Source: Bacteroidales bacterium (GTDB lineage: Bacteria > Bacteroidota > Bacteroidia > Bacteroidales > F082). From it: a DNA stretch of 58,090 nt. How positions within the stretch are numbered: the first letter of the stretch is position 1; every line of letters starts with the position of its first letter. The translations under genes were made by a program, and so were the position numbers. Positions 45,781 through 53,595 of this stretch are shown here, piece after piece. The notes beneath the pieces are model-generated. The model made no database searches. It was not told the origin of the DNA and worked only from the letters and a program-made list of their open reading frames with translations. The DNA is taken from contig JAFUAA010000031.1 in assembly GCA_017460915.1 (NCBI GenBank), positions 1 to 58,090 of the forward strand. The letters run 5' to 3'.

Positions 45781-47490
45781 TCACTTCACTATCATTTTCC
45801 TGACGACAAAGCCCCTCTCCGTCTCCATCTGCACCAAATAAGTCCCCCTCTCCAAACCTTCAATGCAACACTGAGTTCCATTGACTTCAAAAGCCTTGAC
45901 CAATCGACCGTCAACAGAATAAACTGATATTTGCTTCAGGTCTTCGCAAACAACGTTGAAATTTCCATCGGAGGGATTCGGGAAAGCCTCAGCTACAACG
46001 CTTTGCTTATTGACACCATCATAGGCTTCCACGGCATTCACAGCCGCCAAAGCGTCAATGCACCCCACGCCAGTGACATTGCTCTTGGTCTCAGTCAGTT
46101 TGACGGAGGTCTCTTCCAAGATGCGGCAGATGTCGGCAGGCAGCAGTTCGGGATTCTTGTTGAGCATCAAAGCGATGACACCGGCCACACAGGGTGTGGC
46201 TTGCGAAGTGCCGTCCAAGTTGCAGTAGCCATCGGTGGTCAGGTAGTCCAGCGACTTGATGGCCACGCCCGGCGCACAGAGATCGGGGCGAATGAGTCCG
46301 ATGCCAGGGTCGTAGGCGTAGTCGCCAAATTCGGTGTTGGTCCAGGTGACAGGGCCGTGCGAAGTGAAATATGCCGCCCCGTTGTTGCTATCGACGGCGC
46401 CCACCGCAATCACGCAACTCAAATCGCCCGAGTTTTCCCATTGATCCGCGTCAAGATAGGGCGGAGGGCAACTGGCCGGAACGCGGATGTTGTTGGGGAT
46501 AGGGCTATAGAACTGGATATGGCCTTCGTTGCCAGCGCAAACGGCGGCCACGATGCCTGCATCCAAAATGGAGACGCATGTGCGGCGTAGCAATTCGCGG
46601 TCGGGGAGCTCCGAATTGACCATGCCTAACGACATGCTGATCAGGTCGCAGCCATGCTCCACACTCCATTCCATGCCACCTGCAATGTTTGCTGAACCGC
46701 CAAAGCCCTCGGCATCAATGCTTTTGACGCACATTAGGGTGGCATCGGGAGCCATGCCCGTCAGCGATCCTGCCGCACCGTTGCCTAATACTGTACCAGC
46801 ACAGTGTGTGCCATGGCCTTTGTCGTCCATTGGGTCGTCGTCGCCATTCACGATGTCGTAGCCGTGGTGCGGAAACGCAACGCCGCCATCCCAAAGGTGC
46901 TCGGCCAAGTCGAGGTGGTCATAATTGACACCCGAATCGACGACGGCGACAATCACGCCCTCGCCGCGATAGCCCAATTCCCAAACCTTGTCGGCATTCA
47001 CTTGATAGACGTTGGGCGTGGTTTCGCGAGTGACAGCGGCGGGCTGGGCAGCCGCCGTCTCGGGAATCAGGTTCTCTTTGTGATCAAAGCCAATCATCCC
47101 AATATCAGTGCGTTGCGCAAGGTCGAGGATAACGGATTTCGTGGCAGAAAAACACAGCGCATTGGCCGACCAAAGCGTTTTCGGAGTTGAAACCAAGTTG
47201 AGTCGTTCCATCTCGGCAAGCGAGTGCTTCAAGTCGGATTGCGAAGCCTCTGCGAAGGCTTTCAGTTCGCTGACGATGAAATCGCGACGCTCGGCGCGCG
47301 TGGAGCAAAACTCGGCGCGACGGTTCAACTGGTTGCGGTCGCATTGCGCTTTCATCAGGACCATGATTTCAACCTTTTCGTCGTCGTTGCGACGGTTCAT
47401 CTCCTCCTGCAACGCACGGTCGATGTGGGTTTGTGCCGAACCCATCAGTGCGGCCAAAACCAAAGAAACTAAAAGGGTTATTCTTTTCAT
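45781..47490 (-). CDS. S8 protease with T9SS sorting domain (569 aa)
   Basis: Layout: signal peptide (cleavage near MGSAQ), pro-region to about residue 165, catalytic domain with Asp185 (VVDSGVNYDH), His226 (GHGTHCAG), Asn321 and Ser429 (GTSQATPCVAG), and a T9SS sorting domain from about residue 500 (AEAFPNPSDGNFNVVCED to RKMIVK). Unlike the sisters at 40751 and 42745 it lacks the fibronectin-like insert, so the sorting domain directly follows the protease. The region upstream (47491-47673) holds a long palindrome but no clear promoter motif. Confidence 0.93.
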   Translation of the reverse strand: MKRITLLVSLVLAALMGSAQTHIDRALQEEMNRRNDDEKVEIMVLMKAQCDRNQLNRRAEFCSTRAERRDFIVSELKAFAEASQSDLKHSLAEMERLNLVSTPKTLWSANALCFSATKSVILDLAQRTDIGMIGFDHKENLIPETAAAQPAAVTRETTPNVYQVNADKVWELGYRGEGVIVAVVDSGVNYDHLDLAEHLWDGGVAFPHHGYDIVNGDDDPMDDKGHGTHCAGTVLGNGAAGSLTGMAPDATLMCVKSIDAEGFGGSANIAGGMEWSVEHGCDLISMSLGMVNSELPDRELLRRTCVSILDAGIVAAVCAGNEGHIQFYSPIPNNIRVPASCPPPYLDADQWENSGDLSCVIAVGAVDSNNGAAYFTSHGPVTWTNTEFGDYAYDPGIGLIRPDLCAPGVAIKSLDYLTTDGYCNLDGTSQATPCVAGVIALMLNKNPELLPADICRILEETSVKLTETKSNVTGVGCIDALAAVNAVEAYDGVNKQSVVAEAFPNPSDGNFNVVCEDLKQISVYSVDGRLVKAFEVNGTQCCIEGLERGTYLVQMETERGFVVRKMIVK

Positions 47491-47554
47491 AAGGCAAGTA
47501 GATTTGTTTACATACTAACAACACTGGAATGGACTTTTCTTGTGCCTTTCACCG

Positions 47555-47620
47555 TCATGGCGGACAAGGCTCCGCGATTCCCTAAGCGCTTAGGGGATCG
47601 CAGGGCTGCGCCCGCAATGA
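47555..47620. repeat. 66-bp imperfect palindrome between two protease genes
   Basis: The arms 47555-47587 and 47588-47620 are complementary at 25 of 33 positions, with a perfect centre CCCTAAGCGCTTAGGG. No T-run follows on either side. It resembles a small palindromic mobile repeat or REP-type element, and fills most of the 183-bp gap between the S8 genes at 45781 and 47674. Confidence 0.7.
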
Positions 47621-47673
47621 TGGATAAGGCTTGAGTATGTCATTCCCATTAGTGTGGTTTTATTATTGAATGG

Positions 47674-49410
47674 TTATTTGCTGATTTTTACGATTTTATG
47701 TTGGGCAATTGCATTTCTCTTGGTTAACTGAAGCAAATAGACCCCATCAGTGAGGCCGCTAATTTGTTCCGTGTCGTTTCGCGTTTCAAGACTTTGTACC
47801 AGTTTTCCGTCCATCGAAAAGACTCGGAGCAGGCTCATGCCTTCGCAAACCACGGTGAAGTCACCAAAGCTGGGATTAGGATAAACCGAAGCCTCTTGTT
47901 CGTTTTTCGCTACTCCTTCATTATCAACGGCTTGCACAGCAGCATAGGCATCCAACAGACCTGAACCAAAATCGTTGCTTTTGCGTTCGGTGAGTTGAAC
48001 GGCAGTACGTTCCAAAATCTCGTCGATTTGCGCAGGCGTGAGGTCGGGGTTCTTGGAGAGCATCAGGGCAATGGTACCCGTCACCAAAGGTGTGGCCATC
48101 GAAGTGCCATCCATCAGCGTATAGCCATTGGTTGTGTTATAGTCCAGCGACTTGATTTGCACGCCAGGAGCGCAAAGGTCGGGACGGATGAGGCCGATTT
48201 CCGTCATGCTGCCCGAGGTATAGGGATAGTCGCCGTATTCCGCCACATCAGTCCACTGCGAAGGGCCTTCGGAGGAGAATGCTGCAATGGTATGGTCGTA
48301 ATTCACTGCCCCCACGCTAATGACACAGCTTGTCCCTCCTGCATTCACCATTTGGTCTTCTTTCAGATAAGGCGGTGGACAATCGGCGGGCGTAGTGATA
48401 TTATAAGGTGGCGGCGTCAAGAACTGCATTTGCCTGACATTGCCAGCACTCACGCCCGCTACGATGCCCGCTGCCAAAGTGTTTTCGCAGGCTTGGCGCA
48501 TCATCAGCCTTTGAGCCGCGTTGGGCGAAGGGCGACCCAACGACATGTTCAGCACATCAGCACCATGCTCCACAGCGAATTGCATGGCGGCAGCCCAGTC
48601 GGTTTCCTCGCCCGTGTTGTCATTGTGGAAGACCTTCAGCACCATGATTTTGGCCTCAGGCGCAATGCCGGTTTGAACCCCGGCAACCCCAGTGCCGCAA
48701 AGCGTTCCTGCAACGTGGGTGCCATGACCGAGTTCATCGAAAGGGTTGTTGTTGTGGTTGGCGAAATCATAGCCGTGGTTGGGATAATCGGGGCCGCCGT
48801 CCCAAAGACGACCGATGAGGTCGGCATGGTCGAAGCGGACACCCGTGTCGATGAGGCCGATGAGCACGTTTTGGCCCTTGTAGCCCTGTTCCCAAGCCTT
48901 CGGTGCGTTGACTTGCAGTAAGTTCTCCGTGATTTCGCGACCATCGTTCCACGAGGTTGGCGTGGTTTTCGTTTCGTCAATCCATTGCGCAGGCACGCAA
49001 TGGTAGATGGTCATGATGTCGCGATGTTGCACCAGTTCGGTAATGGCGGCTTTTGTGGCCTTGCAGCTGATGGAGTTCACAATCCACAGAGGACGGATGT
49101 CGTCCACCATGCCCTTGTTTTCCATTTCTCGAAGCAATTGCAAGACTTTGGCTTGCAAAGCCTCAGCTTGGCGTTTCAACGATTCGATGACGATTGCACG
49201 GCGTTCCAGTTTGGTTGCAAACGGCAGGGCTGCACGTTGCAACGTGGCCGGGTCGGATTGCTCCAGCATCAGGATATTGATTTTGATTTTTTCGTCGTCG
49301 CTGCAATGGCTCATTGCATCGCGCAATTCAGGGTCGAGGATGGGCATGGCTGCATTCCCTAACATACCCAAAGCCATTAATATGAATAAGGTAAGGAAAG
49401 TCTTTTTCAT
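47674..49410 (-). CDS. S8 protease with T9SS sorting domain (578 aa)
   Basis: Signal peptide about residues 1-20, pro-region to about 165, catalytic Asp188 (LIDTGVRFDH), His229 (GHGTHVAG) and Ser437 (GTSMATPLVTG), and a T9SS sorting domain in the last ~75 residues (ASVYPNPSFGDFTVVCEG to HKIVKISK). No fibronectin-like insert. The pro-region, with DPELRDAMSHCSDDEKIKINILMLEQ, is clearly homologous to those of the other three S8 proteins here. It starts 12 bases after the Omp28-like gene, so it is the second gene of that operon and would share its promoter motif (site D). Confidence 0.94.
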   Translation of the reverse strand: MKKTFLTLFILMALGMLGNAAMPILDPELRDAMSHCSDDEKIKINILMLEQSDPATLQRAALPFATKLERRAIVIESLKRQAEALQAKVLQLLREMENKGMVDDIRPLWIVNSISCKATKAAITELVQHRDIMTIYHCVPAQWIDETKTTPTSWNDGREITENLLQVNAPKAWEQGYKGQNVLIGLIDTGVRFDHADLIGRLWDGGPDYPNHGYDFANHNNNPFDELGHGTHVAGTLCGTGVAGVQTGIAPEAKIMVLKVFHNDNTGEETDWAAAMQFAVEHGADVLNMSLGRPSPNAAQRLMMRQACENTLAAGIVAGVSAGNVRQMQFLTPPPYNITTPADCPPPYLKEDQMVNAGGTSCVISVGAVNYDHTIAAFSSEGPSQWTDVAEYGDYPYTSGSMTEIGLIRPDLCAPGVQIKSLDYNTTNGYTLMDGTSMATPLVTGTIALMLSKNPDLTPAQIDEILERTAVQLTERKSNDFGSGLLDAYAAVQAVDNEGVAKNEQEASVYPNPSFGDFTVVCEGMSLLRVFSMDGKLVQSLETRNDTEQISGLTDGVYLLQLTKRNAIAQHKIVKISK

Positions 49411-49422
49411 GTGTATCTGGTT

Positions 49423-51426
49423 TTAATGTTCAACAACTAATTTGGCCGATTGCCTTAAACCATCGGTTCCGATGACTACCACATGATAAATGCCCTCGGC
49501 AAAGTCGGTTACACTGATTTCAGTAGCCTGATCAAGCGTCTTAACGAGTTGACCCATAGCATTGTAAACCAAGATTTTGTCGGCTTCAATGTTTTGGAGG
49601 CGAACCGTCTCGGAAGCGGGATTGGGATAAAGTGTCAGCAACTCAACCGTGTTTTCGGTAGTCCCAACGGTTCCCACGGTGGTGGCCACGGCTTTCACCG
49701 AGGTGATGTGGTCGGCATAGACGGCCTGCACCTGAACGCAATGGAATTCGCTACCCGAAGTGTTGAATGTGTGGCTGGTCTCGTTGGTGTTTTCGGTCAC
49801 AAGGGTTTCGTCGATCCATACATTATAGCCTACCGGATTGCCAACGGCGGGTGCGTTCCAAGTGGCCACAATGCTGTTCTCGGAGGTTTCCAGGGACAGG
49901 TTTTCGGGTGCGTATGGATGACTTGGCGTCTCGAAGAGGAAACGGCTGTTGAATACGCGCCTGTTGTCGAGTTTCTGAATCCAGACGGCCACTTCGAGGT
50001 CGTCCATCTCCTCCACATGGGTACTCACCATGTTTTGGCCGAAACTTAATGATTCAAGTTGTCCGGCATGGAATGACATCGTCGTGCCTTGTGCGTCGGG
50101 CAGCATCTTCATCATCACATGGTGGAAAGAGGTCTCTCCATTGGTAGTAGCGTTGCTGTGTGTGGTTTTCTCGCTCACGGCGACGAACACTGTCACATTG
50201 TCCATGTCGACAAAAGGCATCAGGTCGGCACTGACGTGTATCGTGCTGCCCTCCACCCAGTACGAACCTTTGATTTCGACCACAGCGGGGGTGCAGTAGT
50301 GTTCGTCGAAGTCGTCCTGTGTCACGGGATTGAACTCGTAATCAACGGCATCCATGAACAGGGTCGGCAGGGCAATGACATTATAATAGGTTCTCCGAAC
50401 GTTACCTTCAGCGGTATAGTAGGGATCGCCAGGCGAGGGCCAATTCATCTGGTACTTCACATAGGTGTATTTTCCAGGGTTGTTGTTGCAGAAAGTCTGC
50501 ATCTGGTTGCTCAATTGAGGACAAGTGCCACACGACGAGGCGGTGAAATGCTCGAACATGGGCAGGCGCTGCGTGGTGGCGCAAGCGATGGAGATGGACT
50601 TGCTAAGGCTGTTGTTCGCCGGGTCGTCGTCCTCGATGCCGTTCACCCTGCGAACGCCCACAGTGAGCAGGTAATTGTCGGGGATCAAATTGGCTGGCAC
50701 GTCGAAACTGACATTGACGAAAGAAGAAGCCGGAATGCTAACGCTGAAGGTTTGCGTTGTTTCAGCCTGTCCGTCAAACTGATAGAAGCATTCCACAGAA
50801 CCCACCTCGGTGCTACCCGTGTTGAACAGGCGCATGCCCACTTCAAAGTTGCCAAAAGCCATCACGTCGTCAACATTGATGTCCTGCACTTCGACGTCGA
50901 GGTCGCGCTGGACAAAGGCCGAAATGTCATCGATGTAGATATTGCTCGTGTTGTAATCGGCCGAATTGGTGAAGAAGATACAGAACTTCACATTGGGTTT
51001 GCCCATATCCTCGCTTGTAACGACTTCGTTGATTTCGTAGTTATTGGTAGCGTTGAAGTTTTGCGTCCAGGCTTGATGCCAATGCGCGCCGTTGTCAGAC
51101 GAGGTCGCAATGCCAATGCTGACGGGATTGCCCCATTTCTCGTAACGGAGTTTGAAGGAAAAATTCACGTGCTGCTGACCGCTCATGTCAACGGCAGGCG
51201 AAATGAGCCGCCACGTGCCATGCGTGCCGCAGTAGAAGTAGATTTCGTTGGGCGAACCGCCCGCCTTGTCGGTCTCGGAGATGTTCCAATAGTCGGCACC
51301 GATGCCCGTCACCGACCAGCCTGTGGGTAGGAAGCCGCCGTCGAATTGCTCGAAAAGATAGACGCTGCTGCGCGCCGCTGTCGCCAGCGACATTAAGACG
51401 ACTAACAAGATAGCAACTTTTTTCAT
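49423..51426 (-). CDS. Omp28/thioredoxin-like secreted protein with T9SS sorting domain (667 aa)
   Basis: Signal peptide about residues 1-20. The N-terminal ~170 residues (FEQFDGGFLPTGWSVTGIG, WRLISPAVDMSGQQHVNFSF) resemble the jelly-roll cleaved-adhesin/MAM domains of gingipain-type proteins. A thioredoxin-like domain of the Omp28 type follows at about 285-370, with FEHFTASSCGTCPQLSNQM (a CxxC pair) and the cis-proline region IALPTLFMDA. Then come a fibronectin type III-like domain (NLSLETSENSIVATWNAP) and a T9SS sorting domain (LYPNPASETVRLQNIEA to AKLVVEH). First gene of the operon leading into the S8 gene at 47674; the shared motif (site D) lies 73 bases upstream. Confidence 0.88.
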   Translation of the reverse strand: MKKVAILLVVLMSLATAARSSVYLFEQFDGGFLPTGWSVTGIGADYWNISETDKAGGSPNEIYFYCGTHGTWRLISPAVDMSGQQHVNFSFKLRYEKWGNPVSIGIATSSDNGAHWHQAWTQNFNATNNYEINEVVTSEDMGKPNVKFCIFFTNSADYNTSNIYIDDISAFVQRDLDVEVQDINVDDVMAFGNFEVGMRLFNTGSTEVGSVECFYQFDGQAETTQTFSVSIPASSFVNVSFDVPANLIPDNYLLTVGVRRVNGIEDDDPANNSLSKSISIACATTQRLPMFEHFTASSCGTCPQLSNQMQTFCNNNPGKYTYVKYQMNWPSPGDPYYTAEGNVRRTYYNVIALPTLFMDAVDYEFNPVTQDDFDEHYCTPAVVEIKGSYWVEGSTIHVSADLMPFVDMDNVTVFVAVSEKTTHSNATTNGETSFHHVMMKMLPDAQGTTMSFHAGQLESLSFGQNMVSTHVEEMDDLEVAVWIQKLDNRRVFNSRFLFETPSHPYAPENLSLETSENSIVATWNAPAVGNPVGYNVWIDETLVTENTNETSHTFNTSGSEFHCVQVQAVYADHITSVKAVATTVGTVGTTENTVELLTLYPNPASETVRLQNIEADKILVYNAMGQLVKTLDQATEISVTDFAEGIYHVVVIGTDGLRQSAKLVVEH

Positions 51427-51498
51427 GGTCTTTTGGTTTTAATTCTTAATTAATGAAATTTAGCGTTGGTTTTTGTCCAAAACAAGTTCCTATCATCA

Positions 51499-51527
51499 AA
51501 AGGTGCAAAAACATCCAAAAAAATAAC
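51499..51527 (-). promoter_or_regulatory. Shared motif, site D, upstream of the Omp28-like/S8 operon
   Basis: Read on the minus strand: GTTATT, 11 bases, TTTTGCACCTTT. Spacing is identical to sites A-C; only the last two bases differ. It points leftward to the ATG at 51426 and lies about 80 bp from site A, which points the other way toward the sigma factor gene. No TAnnTTTG box is evident in this gap for the leftward gene. Confidence 0.65.
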
Positions 51528-51607
51528 ACAACACCACTGTTTTTTCAGGCTAAAAATACCATTCACAAAAAAAACAGAAAAAAATACAAAAAAAAAACAA
51601 AAGTCGC

Positions 51608-51636
51608 GTTATTATCAGAAACGGCTTTGCACCTAA
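51608..51636 (+). promoter_or_regulatory. Shared motif, site A, upstream of the ECF sigma gene
   Basis: GTTATT at 51608-51613, 11 bases, then CTTTGCACCTAA at 51625-51636, ending 20 bases before the sigma gene ATG at 51657. A primary-sigma TAnnTTTG box is absent here (the bases are CGGCTTTG), which fits a promoter read by an alternative sigma factor, as in self-regulated ECF genes. Confidence 0.7.
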
Positions 51637-51656
51637 GCAATCAAACGACACAAATA

Positions 51657-52190
51657 ATGATTTCTTCCGCTCCATACGAGTCCGTCAAAAGCAAAATCGA
51701 AACAATATCCGACTTCGATGCTATGCTGCTTCGCAACAAGGCCATGCTTTGGCATATTTGTTCCGACTATAACCTTGGGAAAGACTATGCTCCGGAAGAT
51801 TGCATGCAGGAAGTGATGATCAGCCTTTGGCGAAGCTACGGCACGTTTGAAGGCCGAAGTTCGGAGAAGACTTGGGTTTGGCGCGTGGCCTCCAACACGA
51901 TGCTGATGCTACGCCGCAAAGCCGAGCACACCCTCGCCACCGAGACCCTGAACGAGGACGACGAGAGTGCCACCGAGTCCGACCCCAACGACGAAAGGCT
52001 CAGGCAGTTGAACCAACTCATCGACACATTGCCAGAAGAAAACGCCACCATCATCCGTGCCTTCCTCGACGGATTCTCCTACAAGGAAATCGCCGACATG
52101 ACAGGGAACTCGGTGGGAGCCGTGGCCATGCGCATCGCGCGCAGCAAACACAAACTCAAACAGATGTATGAAAAAGAAAACGCCTTTTAA
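51657..52190 (+). CDS. ECF-type RNA polymerase sigma factor (177 aa)
   Basis: A group 4 sigma factor directs RNA polymerase to a special set of promoters. Region 2 (AMLLRNKAMLWHICSDYNLGKDYAPEDCMQEVMISLWRSY through WVWRVASNTMLMLRRK) and region 4 (LNQLIDTLPEENATIIRAFLDGFSYKEIADMTGNSVGAVAMRIAR) are complete, joined by an acidic linker. The frame is open from 51453, but the start at 51657 fits the family and follows site A. It is the first gene of an operon with a likely anti-sigma factor (52221), a lipoprotein (52654) and a retropepsin-like protease (53596). Confidence 0.93.
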   Translation: MISSAPYESVKSKIETISDFDAMLLRNKAMLWHICSDYNLGKDYAPEDCMQEVMISLWRSYGTFEGRSSEKTWVWRVASNTMLMLRRKAEHTLATETLNEDDESATESDPNDERLRQLNQLIDTLPEENATIIRAFLDGFSYKEIADMTGNSVGAVAMRIARSKHKLKQMYEKENAF

Positions 52191-52220
52191 GCAAGAAAAA
52201 CGACCTTGGAAAACAAAACA

Positions 52221-52622
52221 ATGAACGCTAATACAAAAATGAAGAACGACAAACAACGCAGCGACTTCCAAATGCTTTGGAATCAGCGCAAACAGGAATG
52301 GCGCCAAAAAGCCGCCGCGACCGCGCCCGACGACAACGCCATCCTACACATGGCCGATTTGGCTCGACATCGGGCGTCGACCGACACGACCCCTATCATC
52401 AGTATCACAAAGAGGCGCAACCGCTGGATTCCTTATGCTGCCGCAGCCAGCATAGCCGCAGGCATCACGCTCATCAGTGTGAGTCGACAAGGCGTCACCG
52501 ACAACACGCCGCCCACCGCCCAAAAGGTGAACGTTGAGGGCAACACCATGTTTTTCATGTGCAACAATGGCTGCTCGGTGCAAGACGTCGTTCTCGCCGC
52601 CAATGATGTAATAAAAAAATGA
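52221..52622 (+). CDS. Probable anti-sigma factor, single-pass membrane protein (133 aa)
   Basis: No family is recognised, but position and shape are those of an anti-sigma factor: a charged N-terminal part of about 70 residues that would be in the cytoplasm (SDFQMLWNQRKQEWRQKA), one membrane helix (WIPYAAAASIAAGITLISV, about residues 78-96), and a short periplasmic tail. The tail has two cysteines in FFMCNNGCSVQDVV, which could form a disulfide or bind metal. An in-frame TTG at 52206 would add five residues; an ATG at 52239 is also possible. It lies 30 bases after the sigma gene. Confidence 0.7.
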   Translation: MNANTKMKNDKQRSDFQMLWNQRKQEWRQKAAATAPDDNAILHMADLARHRASTDTTPIISITKRRNRWIPYAAAASIAAGITLISVSRQGVTDNTPPTAQKVNVEGNTMFFMCNNGCSVQDVVLAANDVIKK

Positions 52623-52653
52623 CCGTTCCGGGAAGGAGTATAAACTAAACATC

Positions 52654-53520
52654 ATGAAAGCAAAAGACCTCATAGCATTCCTCGTGATCGTAACCGTGGC
52701 GACCTTGTCCTCGTGCAAGCAGGGTACAGATGAAAACGGGACTGCTTTGCCCAATGGCAACGCTGCGCTCGACATGTACTACAAGTACGCCGACGACCCG
52801 AACCTCACCGTGGCCTATCTGGGCGACTTCTCCCTCAACGGGAACAAGATTGACGCACTGATGATCCAAGCCGACAACAGCGAAGACTGGAAACAACTGA
52901 AGATGGGCTTCGGGATGTCGCTGAAATACGACAGCCTCTGCCCCGACATCACCGACAAAAGTCTCAAGAACCAACCCGAAAACAAGAAGGTGGTCTCCGT
53001 AGGCATGGGCATCGACGCGGATTTCATCATAGAACTCGGCCTCGATTCCATCACCGACATGCAACACGTCCCAGAGGACAAATACAATCAGATGATTGAT
53101 ATCATCGCAGAAAAAGTCCGTGACATCATGAGCAGTTTCTCCATCCCCGACACCACCCCACCACACAATGCCGTCATCGTGGGACAAGACCCTTTGCAGC
53201 TGGTTGACGACGCCAACATGACCATGGATGAATACATCCATACGCTCGCCCAAGCCATCGGCACTAACCTACTCAACGAAGTCATCGCAGCGAACAACGA
53301 CACCGACCTGCCGAGTGACAACGTTTCCAGCGGGCTGGGCATGGTCGACTCCACCATGGCCAGCGCCATCAACAACGGTTACTGCGGCTACATCACCGCG
53401 GCCGACAACGAGACCCACACCCTTTGGCTTTTCTTCTACGACAACCAAGAGGAATGCAACAACATATTGACCCACATCAAGGACGACATCCTCGAGGTAT
53501 CCTCATCGGAAGAAAACTGA
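52654..53520 (+). CDS. Lipoprotein of unknown function in the sigma factor operon (288 aa)
   Basis: The signal ends TVATLSSC, giving a lipoprotein cysteine at residue 21. The acidic mature part (MYYKYADDPNLTVAYLGDFSLNGNKIDALMIQADNSEDWKQ, FIIELGLDSITDM) shows no catalytic motif. An N-terminal section recalls DUF4252/DUF4251-like small lipoproteins, but the match is too weak to name. It lies 31 bases after the anti-sigma gene and 75 before the protease gene, all on one strand. As an envelope protein next to a membrane anti-sigma factor, it could be a sensor or a regulated target. Confidence 0.75.
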   Translation: MKAKDLIAFLVIVTVATLSSCKQGTDENGTALPNGNAALDMYYKYADDPNLTVAYLGDFSLNGNKIDALMIQADNSEDWKQLKMGFGMSLKYDSLCPDITDKSLKNQPENKKVVSVGMGIDADFIIELGLDSITDMQHVPEDKYNQMIDIIAEKVRDIMSSFSIPDTTPPHNAVIVGQDPLQLVDDANMTMDEYIHTLAQAIGTNLLNEVIAANNDTDLPSDNVSSGLGMVDSTMASAINNGYCGYITAADNETHTLWLFFYDNQEECNNILTHIKDDILEVSSSEEN

Positions 53521-53595
53521 CAATGAAAGCATAAACAGCAATTAAAAACAACGACAACCCAGCAGACGAAACAATCAAAAAAAACAGACACCCAA

